A stretch of 64,000 nucleotides of DNA from Symsagittifera roscoffensis (Eukaryota > Xenacoelomorpha > Acoela > Convolutidae): contig NC_087065.1 in assembly GCF_963678635.1 (NCBI RefSeq), positions 36,481,888 through 36,545,887 of the forward strand, given 5' to 3'. Both the position numbers and the translations under genes were made by a program. Shown here piece by piece: positions 12,003-23,892 of the stretch; position 1 is the stretch's first letter, and each line of letters opens with the position of its first letter. The notes under the pieces were generated by a model. The model saw nothing but the letters and a program-made list of their open reading frames with translations. It ran no database searches and was not told where the DNA came from.

Positions 12003-12464
12003 TCAGGGTCTTGATAGACCTCTCTGTCCAGGTCTCTTGCTTGAGTCTCCACTAGTAACGTGTGGTTGACCTGCAATGAGAGGCTGTTTATGTTCATACG
12101 AGAACAGTTGCGGAGTGACCTGCAAAGAGAGACTGTTTATGTTCATACGAGAAAGCTCCTGTTGGACCAGGTTCGAACTTAGCAACAGATCCAAATGCAC
12201 CGGGTCCTTCTTTGATAAGATTATTATTTCCGCTGCATTTTCCACCGGTAACTCGGGTTGTCCCGGAATTGGATATCCAGATTTGTCAAACCATCTCGTC
12301 AAGGGTACCATTCAGAAACAAAAACCCTTCCTTGATATCCGCCCGATTGGCTTGCTTCTGTTCTAGTCTTTCATAAAACTCAGTCTTCTTGCTGAGGCTG
12401 TCAGCATTCTGGTGCTTTTCACGCATCCTGTGCTCGATTATCATGTGGTAGCCGTTTAATTATA
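12003..12464 (-). pseudogene. Element A RNase H-integrase linker with a 48-bp tandem duplication
   Basis: The frame 12003-12311 matches B 28308-28560 (LTRWFDKSGYPIPGQPELP against LTRWLDKSGKPIEDHPELP). From about 12069 to 12164 a 48-bp unit is repeated, giving the peptide RMNINSLSLQV twice. Remnants of the RNase H end lie at 12360-12460 with stops. Confidence 0.55.
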
Positions 12465-13700
12465 CTATCCACCGACCAATATAGCTCTATTGTCCACGCG
12501 TAACGTAAAGGGAGCGCTCCCTAAGTATGCGCGGTACTTCTCCACGAATGTGACCACTGCAAACTTTTCTGTCTTTGGTGCACCATATTTCATTTCAGTG
12601 TCACTCAACACTTTACTGCCATATGCAATTGGACGGAGAACTGTTCTCCCATTCCACTCATGCACCTGATGCAGTATTCCTGAGATGGCTACTAATGATG
12701 CATCTGTGTCAAGAACATACATGCCCCTCTCTGTAGGCATGCCTAGCACTGGCGCTTCGCACAGTTCCCGATTTATGTTCTCGAAGGCAGCTTGAGCTTC
12801 TTCGTTCCATTCGAACTTCTTTCCTTTGTTGCGCATCAATTTCTACATGGGGTACACCTTGTCTGCGTATCCTTTTTTGAGCTCACGGTAATAATTGGCA
12901 AACCCTAGGAAGCTCATGATTTGTGTGTCTGCTCTGTGAGCCTTCCTTGTCAGCACAGCTTCCACTGCTTCCGGGACCGGCCTCACGCCATGCATGTCCA
13001 CTATTCTTCTCAGATACTTGATTGAATCCCTAAGGATTTCACATTTTGATGGTTTGCATTTCAAGCTTGCTCTTTTCATGTAGCCAAAGACCTCATCGAG
13101 CCGATCAATGTGGTCTTCCAAGGTGGGTGTTGCTATGCACGTAACACATCACAAGGTTCCCGTACTTCTTTGTCACTTTGGTTAAAGCCTGGGCCATCAG
13201 TCTTTGAAAAGTGGCCGTGGCGTTGCACAAGCCAAAGGGCATCCTCTTCCACTGGTACAACGCCAATTCACTTGCGAATCCGGTCTTTTCTCTGTCCTTC
13301 TTCCGCAGAGGAACCTGCCAGAAGGCAGAACTCAAGTCCAGTGTGGTGAAGAACTTGGCGTCAACAAGTTTCGAGAGGCTCTCGTCTGTTCGCGGTATCG
13401 GGTACGCATCTTTTATTGTCACTGCGTTGAGTTAACGAAAGTCGCAACAGAACCTAAGCTGCCCCCTTCTTTTTTATGGCCATGACTACCCCGCAAGCCC
13501 AAGGCGATTTCGAGGGTTCTATCATGTCTTATTCGAGCAACATTTCTATTTTCGCTCGGCACGCTTCTGATTTATGAGGCGTCATTCGCCTTGCGCCTTC
13601 CCTATGAGGAATGGCGCCTTTCTCTAATTCGATTTCGTGTTCGACGAAGTTGCAACAACCGATATCCGTCCTTAACTATTCAAAATCCCCTTAACCTGTT
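12465..13700 (-). pseudogene. Element A reverse transcriptase and RNase H
   Basis: 13105-13422 reads DAYPIPRTDESL, LDLSSAFWQVPLRKKDR and MPFGLCNATATFQRLM, classical Ty3 RT blocks. The YxDD block is destroyed: after CYV the frame is shifted by a small deletion, so the two catalytic Asp are absent. 12843-13121 carries the thumb-side blocks (KCEILRDSIKYL, FLGFANYYREL). 12465-12839 is the RNase H N-terminal half (VLDTDASLVAISGILHQ, YGAPKTEKFAVV). The RT N-terminus at 13440-13700 survives only in short frame-shifted pieces. Confidence 0.85.
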
Positions 13701-13716
13701 TTCCCTCTCATGTGTT

Positions 13717-14449
13717 CTATCTCCGCCAAAACGGTTGGTCGGATTCCAGTTCATATGACGAGGGGCGTTCCGGAAAAATCGAGCAGCTCAACAAGCCGTC
13801 ATTCGTTTCGGATTTCATTGAAAACCGTTTATTAATAGATTTAAATTCATCAATTCTCTTTAAAATTTTATCTTTATCAGCATGATTCGGGCAGTCTTTC
13901 ACGTTATATCTCTTCAAGTTCTGTGTCTTCTCATAGTCATTTTTCATCGGCAAAGCGTAACCAAGTTTCTTTCCACGCTGGATCGAAACCGTGGTATAAC
14001 ACACTGGCACACAGCCCGTTTCGTGTTACTGAAAAGCTCCGGCCCAAAATAACCGAGTTTTGACTTTTTGGGTTGAGTACCCCAGACAAACCTGTTTTTT
14101 ATCACTTAACGAATTTAACATTTTCATCCTAAAAATTGCTAAAACAGCTTGTCCCGGCTGTAGTTTTACTTTTCTATCTTTAAAAAATGGCACCTTGTTT
14201 TCATCTGTTATTATTCTATTAAATGGTCTCTTAACATACTTCATGCTTCACCTTTTGTTCGATCTCCTTCGTCACCAATTTCTGCTGGACTCTATTTAGA
14301 GCATCTCTCGTGGCTGCCCTATAGTCGATCTTGAAGTCATCCGCTGCAGTAACCGGTTCCGGTTCACGTATCTCTTCCGTTACCGCCTGGATCTTCTTCA
14401 GTGCCAGCTCTTGTGGTTTTTCTTTTCTGCGTGCTTCCGCTTCAATCAA
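13717..14449 (-). pseudogene. Element A pol N-terminal region, protease deleted
   Basis: 14231-14449 matches the region just before B's protease (AATRDALNRVQQKL, KEIEQKVKHE). 14026-14244 then resumes at a block that in B lies after the protease (ENKVPFFKDRKVKLQPGQ against ENKAPVFLSRRVRLKANE). The intervening roughly 900 nt that encode the aspartic protease in B are absent. 13717-14010 continues with QRGKKLGYAL and the FPERPS block. Confidence 0.75.
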
Positions 14450-17077
14450 CAGGCGAGCCTTGCCGGCTTTGACCCCCGATGCTTGGATGCTTGATCAGTG
14501 CCACACAATCCCAAAATTGTGGACAATCCGATTTAGATTGACCTTCCAAGTTACAAAAGAAACACCTTGGCCCGAATTTCGCAATTACTCTTCTCATGAA
14601 ATCTTCATGATCGACCTCTGACTCATCTTCATCCTCGAGACTAAAGCCTATTGATTTCATGCCCTGTTTGTAGATTGGGCATGCTGACACGTGATGGTCC
14701 GTCGAACTGTAATTTGCACAAGAGCGTCTCTTATCCATATCGTCGCTTGGTTTGTACCAATTGTTACCTTGGTTTGCTGGTCCATTGTTTTAATTGCCAT
14801 AATTTTTTTTGTAATATCCAGATCTTGATGGAGGCTTCAGTGAAAGATATTCCTTTGACTTGAGTCTCAACTCCTATGGTGTTGGCGCATTGGTTGAAAG
14901 TGGTGTGTAATGTGTCGCAATCATCGTTCGAAGCTCATCATTCTTCACACCGTCGATGATTTTTGAGTTTACTGCTAGATTCATCCTTCTGTTCGTCTCA
15001 TCTGGTTGGCTACACCTTCTAAGCATCTCCAAATTGTCTAGAAACTCGTCTATTGTCTCGTATTCACGTTGCCTCCGTTTTTCGAAGCGCATCATTGCTT
15101 CGTGTCCTTGTACCCCTGAGCCAAAACGATTTAACAAGATTTCAAAGATTTTCTAAGCATTGTCCCGCTGGTATTGCTTTTTGACCATCACGCAGTTTAG
15201 GGCTGTCCCTTCCAGGTTACTGGTGAGCGCACTGCATTCTTGTCTTTCTGTCAAGTCCTCCTCTTCAAAATGCAGTTTCATTACCTCCATCCAGGTATCA
15301 ATACAGCCATCAGATTCATCTTTTTGTAGCATCTTGGTTTCTTAAGAACTCTTTTGGCCTTTTCACTGCGTTCATTGTTCTAGATAACCTCATTAGGGAT
15401 GTTTCCATGGACCTGTTCAGAGGTTCAAAGGCTGTGGCCAATGATGCCGCGTCCCTTGAATGCCTCGCTTGAGCATCATTGCCCGCTGTTAGAGGCTTTG
15501 GATTTTCCCTCTTGTCCGAATCACTGGGATGACTTCTTGCTTGATTCGCATGACTCCAGTTCCTGGCATCACACGTCCCAGTCGCATATGTGTCTTGCGT
15601 CGGTAGTTCTTTTGAGGTCGGTCTGTTGCCAGTCGAACTTCCTCTGATGTTTGGGCCCCCTGGTCTATTGTCCCCTGTGGCATAGCTGGATGAACTGCCT
15701 CTTCCTCTAGTGGATCCATATATCCTTCATTGATTTTCACTCTCGACTCCCTACCGGGTTCTTCTGAGTTTGGTTCCCCATTCTTCGATCCACTCCTGCT
15801 TCCTAGTAGCCCATCCAACCTGTCCATGATAGCCTGAGTTTGCCTCTCCATCGTCGCGTCTATCTTCGTGTCAAGAGTCCCAAGAGTCTGTTCTCGTTGA
15901 ATTTTCAACTTCTACATGTCATCTCTCAATCGTAACTCTCTTTGCTCCGCTTCCCTCGTCATTCGCGACAAGTTCAAGTTCTTGGCCAAATGTTCATCCG
16001 TTCTCTCCTTCAAACGTTTTTTGCTTCTGCAAACTTTTTGTCTGTTGCGGTTGATCTCTTCCCGCAGGTTTTCTCTCTCGACGTGGACTGCCCTTTCTAG
16101 TTAACTCATTCTCTAGGAGATCTGTTCATTCTGTTCTCCTATGCTGCCCACTATATTGGTCAAGGCTTCTTCGATTGATGCTCCATTGTCCACTAATGGC
16201 ATCACAAGTGGCTGTGTCACCCTATCGGTTCCAGGTAGCTTGGTGCTGGTCGAGACTCGGGTCTTGATTCTCTGCCTCGACGTCTCTTCATGATCCACTT
16301 CTGGATCCGCAGGTTGGTTTTAGAGCCCTTTGTTTCTCTTCTTCCCAGTTCGCATTTCTGAATTCGTCATGTTCACAAAGTCTCCTGACTGGTCTGATCC
16401 ATTTTTGGTCTTGCTTTTTGTCCTGGCCACACCAAATCGGTCCATAGAGCCAGTCTTTCTATTGGTGTATGCATCATTCTCCTGAGTCGAGCTATTGACG
16501 CTAACTTGAGATCCGAAGTCATCTTGCTCGTCCTCGTCCTCCTCCTCTTCCTGGGTTTCTGCTTCATCGCCTGTACCCGTTCCCATGGTTAAGGGAAAGA
16601 AGTTTCCCAAAGTGTTTTTCACTCTTTCTAAAAAGGAGCAGGAAGTTGCCGGTTTCTCTGTCACACCATGCATCATAGTGTTGTCTGAGGGTGATCTTGT
16701 AGTCTCCACGTTTTCAGTAGAGATGTCGGACAGTTCTGACATCTCTTCTTGGTCTAAAGTCTCTGTGGAAGTGGCAAAACCGGAGTAAATTCACTCTCCG
16801 AACTTCTGTTTCTACTCCCTTCCGGTCCATGTCCACCCTGGTTCTCATCCATGGCAGTGTCCGGATGGACCTCTACTTCTAACCTTGCCTTTTGTCCTTC
16901 TGAGGACTTTTGACTCATGGTTTCAACCATTCCGCCTGAAACTTTATTCCCTTTGTCGGTCCGGTTTCGTGCGATCCTCTCCACAAAATTGACGTTCATA
17001 GCTTTTCTTTGTTTCTCTGGTATGAATTTCCTAGAGCTACCACCAAGTTTAGGTATCCTTGACTTGTCCAGACTCAT
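14442..17077 (-). pseudogene. Element A gag
   Basis: Starts at the ATG at 17077 (MSLDKSRIPKLGG) and continues through 16754-17077, 16320-16742 (acidic, Ser-rich), 16113-16298, a coiled-coil stretch read at 15916-16104 on the minus strand, 15489-15908, a capsid N-part near 15160-15350 (ESDGCIDTWMEVM, LEGTALNCVM), the capsid C-part 14874-15137 (LLNRFGSGVQGHEAMMRFEK) and the nucleocapsid 14442-14738. Both CCHC knuckles are damaged: CANYSSTDHHVSAC has lost its second Cys and CFFCNLEGQSKSDC its His. B's capsid is matched closely by eye. Confidence 0.8.
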
Positions 17078-19492
17078 CGTCGATTTATCACTTCTTATTG
17101 CCTATACACTCAATTCGATTGCTAGTGTCCTTATTGTTTGACTACTGATAATATTAATACAAAACAATAAGTTCCAAAAGTTTCATTTAAATAGTGACCA
17201 CAAATCCTTGTATGTTATCACAGTACTGCTTATGTACAATTTATTCACAACAATCGATAATTGTTTGTAAAGATATGACGCTAGCACAGTCTGATGATTT
17301 CAATATATTTAATAGATAGTGTGTTCGCTACCCAACCAAGAACAGATATTATTGATTTGAAATCCAAAGTGAAGGAAAATAAAATATTATCAATGAAAAA
17401 CGTATGTGTTTTGTACTTTAGTTAGTCGTAATACAAAAGTCGAACTTGTTTGTAAAGAAAGAGCTTTCCCTGTTCGGTGACTCACCAAACAGACACAACT
17501 TGAAGGTAGTAATTTTCTCAAGTGGGCGTCTATTGCACTCATCGAGTCCTGTGTTACCTATCTGCCTTCGGATTGTCCGAGGTAGACCTACTAAAATCCT
17601 CAAGGCAATCACTTTTCCAAACAAATGATTTGAATTTTAATCCACACAATTCAGTGACAAACTCTTATTCAATTTAGACTTAGTGTCGCGAATATCCGGT
17701 TTTAGACCTGTTTTGTTTTACTCTGATCTTTTTTAAAGGCAAGTTACCAGTGCAGTCACTGGTTTCTAGCCTGACACCTAATAACCTAATAATTTTTACT
17801 AATTACTTTTCTTTTGTCTACCTAAGTTTTGACAAAAAAGGACCCTTCCGGATTGGCAAAAATAGGACCCTTCCGGATTGGCTAAATTTGGAATCCTCCG
17901 GATTGGCAAAAAAGGACCCCTTCTGATTGGCAAAATTGGGACCCTTCCGGATTTGCAAAAGTAGGACCCCTCCGGATCGGCAAAAATAGGACCTCTCCGC
18001 ATGGGCAAAATTGGACCCCTCCGGATTGGCAAAAATGGGACCCTTCCGGATTGGCAAAATTGGGACCCCTTCGGATTGGCAAAAATAGGACCTTTCCGGA
18101 TTGACAAAAATAGGAACCCTCCGGATTGACAAAATTAGCTTTTCCGGGACTTTTAAAAGTCTCACCCGGAATTTTTCCTGATACGTTCTCCAATGCTATC
18201 ATGCTGTAGGAACTAACTAGGAATGGTGTATTTTTCGTCCCTAGACCCTTCCGGATCGAAGCTAAGCCTCTTATTTTGCTATTCTACTCAACTGTGAAGG
18301 GTCTTGTAACTAGCCTAGTTTCAACTCGACTATGGTTTTCTGGGTCCCCTAACCCTCCTTTTTTGTCTAAAACAGCGTAAAATTGCTTCATTCAACCGTT
18401 ACTACATTTGGTATGGTTATAAGGGCTTTCCAAAAAGGTCTACCTTCACTAATTGGTAAAATTGCTAAACAAAAAAAAATCTTAAAAAAAAAATTCACGC
18501 TTATTTTTCAAATAATTGAAGAATCTATGAGTAACCTCACCTAATTGTTGATCTTATGGTACCAAGATCAACTGGATCTGTCCAGTAGTTCCAAAGTTAT
18601 TAACCAAAACGTCTTTTTTCGAAAGTCAAAAAATTTTCTCTCTTATAGGTTCCGCCTAAATTTTTTCGCATTTCTTATCTTTCAACCTAAAAACTATTGA
18701 TCCGAGCTCAAAACACTTATACTCTTCAAGTTCAATGCAAAAGAACCAATCTTAAACGTTCCAGCTGAAAAAAAATTGCCAAAAACAATGCTATTTGGAC
18801 CCTTCCGAATTGATGAATCCACTAAATCAAACACGTTAAGTCCGATTTCACTGTAACCCAAAAGGTTACCGGCAAACGGGTTGAAAACCTGTGGATTCAA
18901 TGGTGAACGTTGTCCGAACAACAATTTTTATTGTCCTAAACAAAAAAATTAAAAAAAAAATTTCTAATTTTGTAGCGTTCGTTTTTTCAAAAACTCAAGA
19001 AAATTCGGTTTTTGGTACCCAATTAGTTCCAACCACTTCTGAACTAAACTTCACCAATTCTACCTATTACACTAGGTCAGTTACAATGTAACGTATAACT
19101 TTGCGCTTTTTACTGTTTCAAAAAAAATCGATATCTCAAAAATCGCGATTTGAAGGGGGATCAAAATACCGCTATTTCGACCCTAAAAACCGGTCTGCTT
19201 ACTATGTTTTTCACTGAAAAACGGTATAGGAGTATTTATATAGACTGTATAAATTGTAATACTAGTAATATTATACACCTCCGGGTTTGTTCAAAACCTG
19301 AATTAAGGTGCTTAACTCGGAAATTCGCAATTCGCTGAAGGGTCACTGCTGGGCAATCAATGTCGAGCTCCCCACAGGTTGATATCTTACTTTTTGTACC
19401 AAAAGGGATACAAAACTTGTTAACGATACCCAGCAGTCGATTGTTGTTGTCCTTGAGCCCCTTCTTGTCGCTCCTTGAACTGCTTGCCGGTG
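17078..19492 (-). other. Element A leader, gag-proximal part
   Basis: About 2.4 kb without coding potential, between A's gag start and the 5' end of B. It contains a 25-bp minisatellite (17840-18140) and further scattered copies of the CCCTTCCGGAT motif (18245, 18799). The same motif occurs at 45780 and 46800, in the sequence assigned to A beyond B. Together with 45756-46341 the leader would be about 3.0 kb, close to B's 2.6-kb leader. No LTR or PBS is visible in this stretch itself. Confidence 0.6.
17840..18140 (-). repeat. 25-bp minisatellite in element A leader
   Basis: About twelve tandem copies of a 25-bp unit (plus strand GGACCCTTCCGGATTGGCAA followed by AAATA) with point differences and a few 1-bp length changes. 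Because 25 is not a multiple of 3 and the unit has no stop on the minus strand, all three minus frames are open; these are not genes. Confidence 0.95.
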
Positions 19493-20384
19493 TGCCAGTC
19501 GGTCATATCTGGAAGTTTGACCTTGAGGAACACGAATACACGTGGTTTTGGAATGAAATTTTATTTTTAAAAAATTCGAATGGAGCCTGTCATGCTCAGT
19601 TTTCTCGCGACAACTGAAAACATAAAATAAAAGATCAGAACAACCGAATTACAATTGCGGGAAAGTTGTCAAATATACACAGTGGGAATTTGCTATTCGC
19701 AATTTCAATCGTAGAAAACGAGAGTAGAGCTGTCCTATCTGATATAGGAGACCAAACAAATACAAGAGCAGAGCAAGAATCAACTGGACCAGAGTGAACC
19801 TTCAACGGAAAGGCAGACAACTGAAGTCTCCCAATGGTCCAGATCCAAAACTATATTCTTGAGTTAAAAATTATTTCCTTTGATTGGAACTCATCGTTAG
19901 AAAACTTCTTGAGTTATATTCGATTATATTTTTGCTAGAGTCATTAATTAGTTTAATTACTCTGTTTCTCAAGCGTGCTGCTATGTAAGTACCAAATTTA
20001 AATTTCTCGAGTGCATTTTATAATAAGTATGTTGAGGTAAGGCAAGTTTTAGGTTGATCCATCTGAAATGGATCAAAGTTCCACTGTCTAATAAAAAGTA
20101 ACTTAACGGATTGTTCCGACCCTGTTTTTAACGGCGTTCGTGTATTTTAGGTATCTCGAGACCTAAGTATGGGGATGTTCTTATTTTCTAGAGTGGGGGG
20201 ATATTTTGGTAGTGGCCTTTAAGCTGTAACGGGTTCTAGTCTCATGTCGCAAGTGAACCGAATTGGCTCCGATCGTTTTTGAGGTAGAAAAACACAAGAG
20301 ATAGTGTCCCTGACTCTTGAGCCAATGGTTATAGGGCCTATTTTTCTTAAGCCTCATATGTGCCCGAAGTAGGCGACTGTTACA
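19491..20384 (+). repeat. Element B 5' LTR
   Basis: Direct repeat of 44865-45755, starting TGTGCCAGTC and ending GACTGTTACA, giving short TGT...ACA inverted ends. Contains an AATAAA signal at 20090-20095. Homology to the 3' copy stops exactly at TTACA, defining the inner boundary. Confidence 0.9.
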
Positions 20385-20395
20385 TAGTGTTTTTA

Positions 20396-20408
20396 TGGCG
20401 CTCCTGGG
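20396..20408 (+). promoter_or_regulatory. Element B candidate primer-binding site
   Basis: TGGCGCTCCTGGG starts with the TGG expected opposite a tRNA CCA end, 11 nt inside the 5' LTR. The core TGGCGCTCCTGG is conserved at the equivalent position of element A (46318-46329, minus), while the flanks differ. The cognate tRNA was not identified. Confidence 0.6.
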
Positions 20409-20860
20409 TATTTTTACGACATCATGACTACGTAGTCGAACCCACTTGACACAGCTCCGGGCTGCATGCCCATTCTAGAGTACCGGTGGTACGGTTCAGC
20501 GGAAACGTGTAAGCCTTCCGATTGTACTGTGATATCTTTTTAAGAAAACTTGAGAAAACTTCCTGGTACGCTCTCCGAACGAGGCTTAGCTAACCGAGTA
20601 AGGGGGGGTAACTAGGGGGACAAAAACAAGAAAAAAGTATAGAAAAAGGAACAAAAACCATAAAACAAAAAAATGACAGTGACTTCGATACCAGATTAGT
20701 TGGATCAAACCTTTAAATTAATTAAATAGTATACCCATACTGATTTATAAGACCGATCGTTTCGATCAATCTAGCAATCTAAACCAGTGACTTCACTAAG
20801 GTGCCCAAGTGGGGGCGTTGTTAAGGGTTTTCAGATAGCTTGCAACCTAGCCGGACTTCT

Positions 20861-21050
20861 AGGAGACTTGATTGGAAGAGGTGACCAGCCGAGTGGGAAA
20901 GTGGTTCACAAGGACAGAACCGGTCCACTAGGAGACTTGACTGGAAGAGGTGACCAGCCGAGTGGGAAAGTGGTTCACAAGGACTGAGCTGAACCGCTAG
21001 GAAACTTGACTGGAAGAGGTGACCAGCCAAGTGGGAAGGTGGTACTGGTG
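20861..21050 (+). repeat. 69-bp tandem repeat, about 2.7 copies
   Basis: Units begin AGGAGACTTG (20861), AGGAGACTTG (20930) and AGGAAACTTG (20999), each followed by GGAAGAGGTGACCAGCC; the third is truncated. Spacing is 69 bp both times. Confidence 0.95.
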
Positions 21051-21950
21051 TCAAGTGCAGTGCACGTCAAGGGGACAACCAGCACGGGATCGCTACAACA
21101 AGAAGAGGACGCACATGGGTGTTCTCAAGTTGGACAAACGGGTATCGTTAAAATCCACATTACATTATAGGAAATAAGTGTAAAATTGGATAAGCGGAGC
21201 CCCATTGTTTTGAGGAAATTTTTAGACAAGCAGGCCTGGAAACAGGTCTACGGTTTTCTCTCGAGAGGTTTAGCACCCGGCGCTTAAGGGATTTTTCGGC
21301 TTAAGAGGGGGGCTAAAGAGGGGGGAGGTTAGAAGGGGGGCTGGTTAGGTTAGAGGTTGGCGGTCGTAAATTGTAAAAAGGGGGGACACATTAGAGTAAC
21401 TAATTGTTCGGCATCGTCGATCTAGTTACATTAGATACTGACACGCGTTGGTTATAAGAAGCGGATATCCAAATTTAACATCGAGTTCAGGTAGGTACCC
21501 TGGTCGGATCGGTAGGGGGGAACGGACATAGACCGTTTTTGTGATACCCCATAAGGTCGCTAGCAGGGGGGAGGAAAACGTGTGGCAATCGGGTACCAGA
21601 CATTTTTTCGGACAAAGATTGACATCAGTCAGCTTTGAATTTTAGGTGGGTACATCTCTCTGTTTTTATTTTTATTTTTTTTGTTTAAATTTTTACGTTT
21701 TGGTGAAATTTTGTTATTGGTTTTTGAACGAATAGGTGAACACAGATACCTGCGAACAAGTTGGGTTTCAACTTGCCTAAAACATCGAAAGGGAGATAAA
21801 TACAGGAGGGTCGGTATTTGAAGCGTTTGGCCATTAAGATAGGGTTTTTGGAAAATTTTTTACTAGAGCTCAAGTGGTGGTACAAGGTACAGTGGTTCAA
21901 GAAGTCCCTACAACGAAGAGGAAGAGATCCTACTATCCAGACACTTAGTG

Positions 21951-22692
21951 ACAAGTCTTGGGACAGTACCGAAGAAGTCTTGGGACATTGCAGTCTGGGG
22001 ACGGTCCTGGAGCAGTACAGTCTTGGGACAGTCTTGAGACAGTGCAGTCTTGGGACAGTCTTGGGACGGTGCAGTCTTGGGACAGTCTTGGGCCAGAGCA
22101 GTCTTGGTACGACACAGTCTTGGGACACTGGTCTTGGGACAGTAGTCTTGGGACAGCAGTCTTGGGACAGTAGTCTTGGGACAGTGTTCTTGGGACAGTG
22201 TTCTTGGGACAGTAGTCTTGGGACAGTGGTCTTGGGACACTAGCCTTGGGACAGTGGTCTTGGGACAGTGGTCTTGGGACAGTGGTCTTGGGACAGTGGT
22301 CTTGGGACAGTGGTCTCGGGACAGTGGTCTTGGGACGGTGGTCTTGGGACAGTGGTCTTGGGACAGTGGTCCTGGGACAGTAGTCTTGGGACAGTGGTCT
22401 TGGGACACTAGCCTTGGGACAGCAGTCTTGGGACAGTAGTCTTGGGACAGTAGTCTTGGGACAGTAGTCTTGGGACAGTAGTCTTGGGACAATAGTCTTG
22501 GGACACTAGACTTGGGACACTGATCTTGGGACAGTAGTCTTGGGACAGTAGTCTTGGGACAAAGGTCATGGGACACTAGTCTTGGGACACTAGTCTTGGG
22601 ACACTAGTCTTGGAATAGAGGTCTTGGGACAGAGGTCTTGGGACACTAAAAGAAGTACTGGGACAGTACCGAGTAGTCTTGGGACAGTAGAG
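21951..22692 (+). repeat. 14-bp minisatellite, about 50 copies
   Basis: Tandem GTCTTGGGACAGTA/G units, nearly perfect from about 22120 to 22640, more irregular (alternating 13/14 nt) at both edges. The period gives long open frames on both strands; these are artefacts of the repeat. Confidence 0.97.
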
Positions 22693-23028
22693 AGAAAGCT
22701 CGGGACAGTACAAAGAAGAGTAGGGACAGTGACTGGAAGTCTTGGAACAGTATAAAGAAGGCGGGCGACGGTACCAAAGAGTACTAAGACAGGTTGAAGT
22801 AACCAATCGCAAAATTAAAAGCAATAGGACTAGTCAGAAAGTTAAATCGCGATAGATCCGGTACTGTGGGGATCAAGAACATATAGAATTTTCAAAAAAG
22901 CTATGGAAACGTTGTTTTTATTAAATTGTAAATTTCTTTTTATTAGTTTTGTCGAAAGATATTTTAAACTTAGAGTAGAATTTTGTAAATAGTAATACTG
23001 TAAATAGGAACAATTGTAAATAAAAATA

Positions 23029-23892
23029 ATGAGACGGAGCAGGGTGCCGGTGGCTGAAAAAAGATCTACTGAATCAAAGACAAACGACATCAATGGGCCC
23101 AAAGATAACGAAGAAGAAATTTTCAGTTAGCATGATCAACACGAGGAGTAATACAGAGAATAAAACAAAACAAAAGAGGGCATGGAAGGGAGACGAGCAG
23201 AACTCGCCATCGAGATTGAACTAGAGACACCGGACCAGAGTGTGGATGAGGTGGAGAAGAAGACGACGGAGTCAACACCGATGCCGAATGCAGAGGAACC
23301 AAATCCAAAGTCCATGGAGTTCTCACCGATAGACAATGTGGAAGACACAACAGGCAACACGCCAGAAACGGTGAAGGACGAGTCTCAAGCAAAAAGAACG
23401 TCTTTTACTGAAAGATTGGCGATAATGGTCGGAATGAAGTCGAGAGACGCAGCAGCGGAAGAACCAAAAGCCGAGAAACGCAAAACATTCCGAACAGTTT
23501 CCACGAAAACGACAGACACCAACCAAAACGAAGACCAGATCAGACCAGGAACAGCAGCCAACAACAGGGCAACAACTGACCATGAAACAACTACTCTTGA
23601 GCTAGGCGATTTGATGGCAAAGCTAGATCAGATCGACAAGAAACTGAAGCACAGCGAAGAGGATAGAGATGTGATAAGGAAAGCATTAAGAAACAACAAA
23701 CATGAGTACCTGGACAGCTACTTCAATCTAGCGAAAGCGACAGAGGAAAGGCTTCAGCAGATGTCGGACAAGGTAGATACCACTGATGAAGAGCGAGACA
23801 ACAACATCAAAAAAGACATGCAAGAAATGAAGCAACGATATGACGCAGTGAATAGCCAGTTGGGGAGTTTGGAAACGAGAATGGTACGATGA
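23029..23892 (+). pseudogene. Element B gag N-terminal part (coiled coil)
   Basis: A short frame 23029-23130 (MRRSRVPVAEKRST) resembles the first residues of A's gag and is in the same frame as the longer ORF 23182-23892, separated by three stops. The 23182 start has a good context (GGCATGG) and lies 56 nt after an ATTTTCAG acceptor-like site, so it could be the used start. Residues about 138-236 of the longer ORF form a charged coiled coil (QIDKKLKHSEEDRDVIRKAL onwards), as in A. Ends with a stop at 23892 in the middle of the gag alignment. Function in relatives: matrix/oligomerisation part of Gag, cytoplasmic particle assembly. Confidence 0.6.

Larger units (their letters stand above)
1..19492 (-). 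mobile_element. Element A: giant Ty3-like LTR retroelement, main body (3' end outside window)
   Basis: Minus-strand retroelement read from the leader (19492) through gag (17077), pol, a macro-domain ORF, an SGNH ORF and a long accessory block that runs off the window at position 1. Every module aligns by eye with element B in the same order, but the proteins are clearly diverged, so the two are separate insertions of related families. The frame is broken many times and the protease region is missing, so this copy cannot be autonomous. Its 5' LTR and PBS are not next to the leader here; they are found inverted at 45756-47190, beyond element B, so B most likely inserted into A's leader. Family level (Ty3/gypsy) rests on the RT-RNaseH-IN order, the D-35-E integrase and the GPF-type integrase C-terminus. 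Confidence 0.85.
20409..23028 (+). other. Element B leader (5' untranslated region)
   Basis: 2.6 kb with no supportable gene. Holds a 69-bp tandem repeat (20861-21050), a G-run-rich segment (21307-21383 with runs of six Gs) and a 14-bp minisatellite (21951-22692). The first 150 nt after the PBS share short blocks (ACATCATGAC, AGCCTTCCG, a TTTTTAA run) with A's leader, which supports common descent. Confidence 0.6.

Noticed and set aside
17840-18140. CRISPR-like array
   Set aside because: Units are directly tandem, no unique spacers of constant length, and the context is a eukaryotic retroelement leader.
17799-18202. Three overlapping open frames on the minus strand with ANPEGS-type repeats
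   Set aside because: They come from a 25-bp tandem repeat without stops; all three frames are open, as expected for a non-coding repeat of that period.
21685-22576. Long frames on both strands with SQDHCPKTTVPR-type and SWDS-type repeats
   Set aside because: Products of the 14-bp minisatellite; both strands are open and the unit has a period not divisible by 3.
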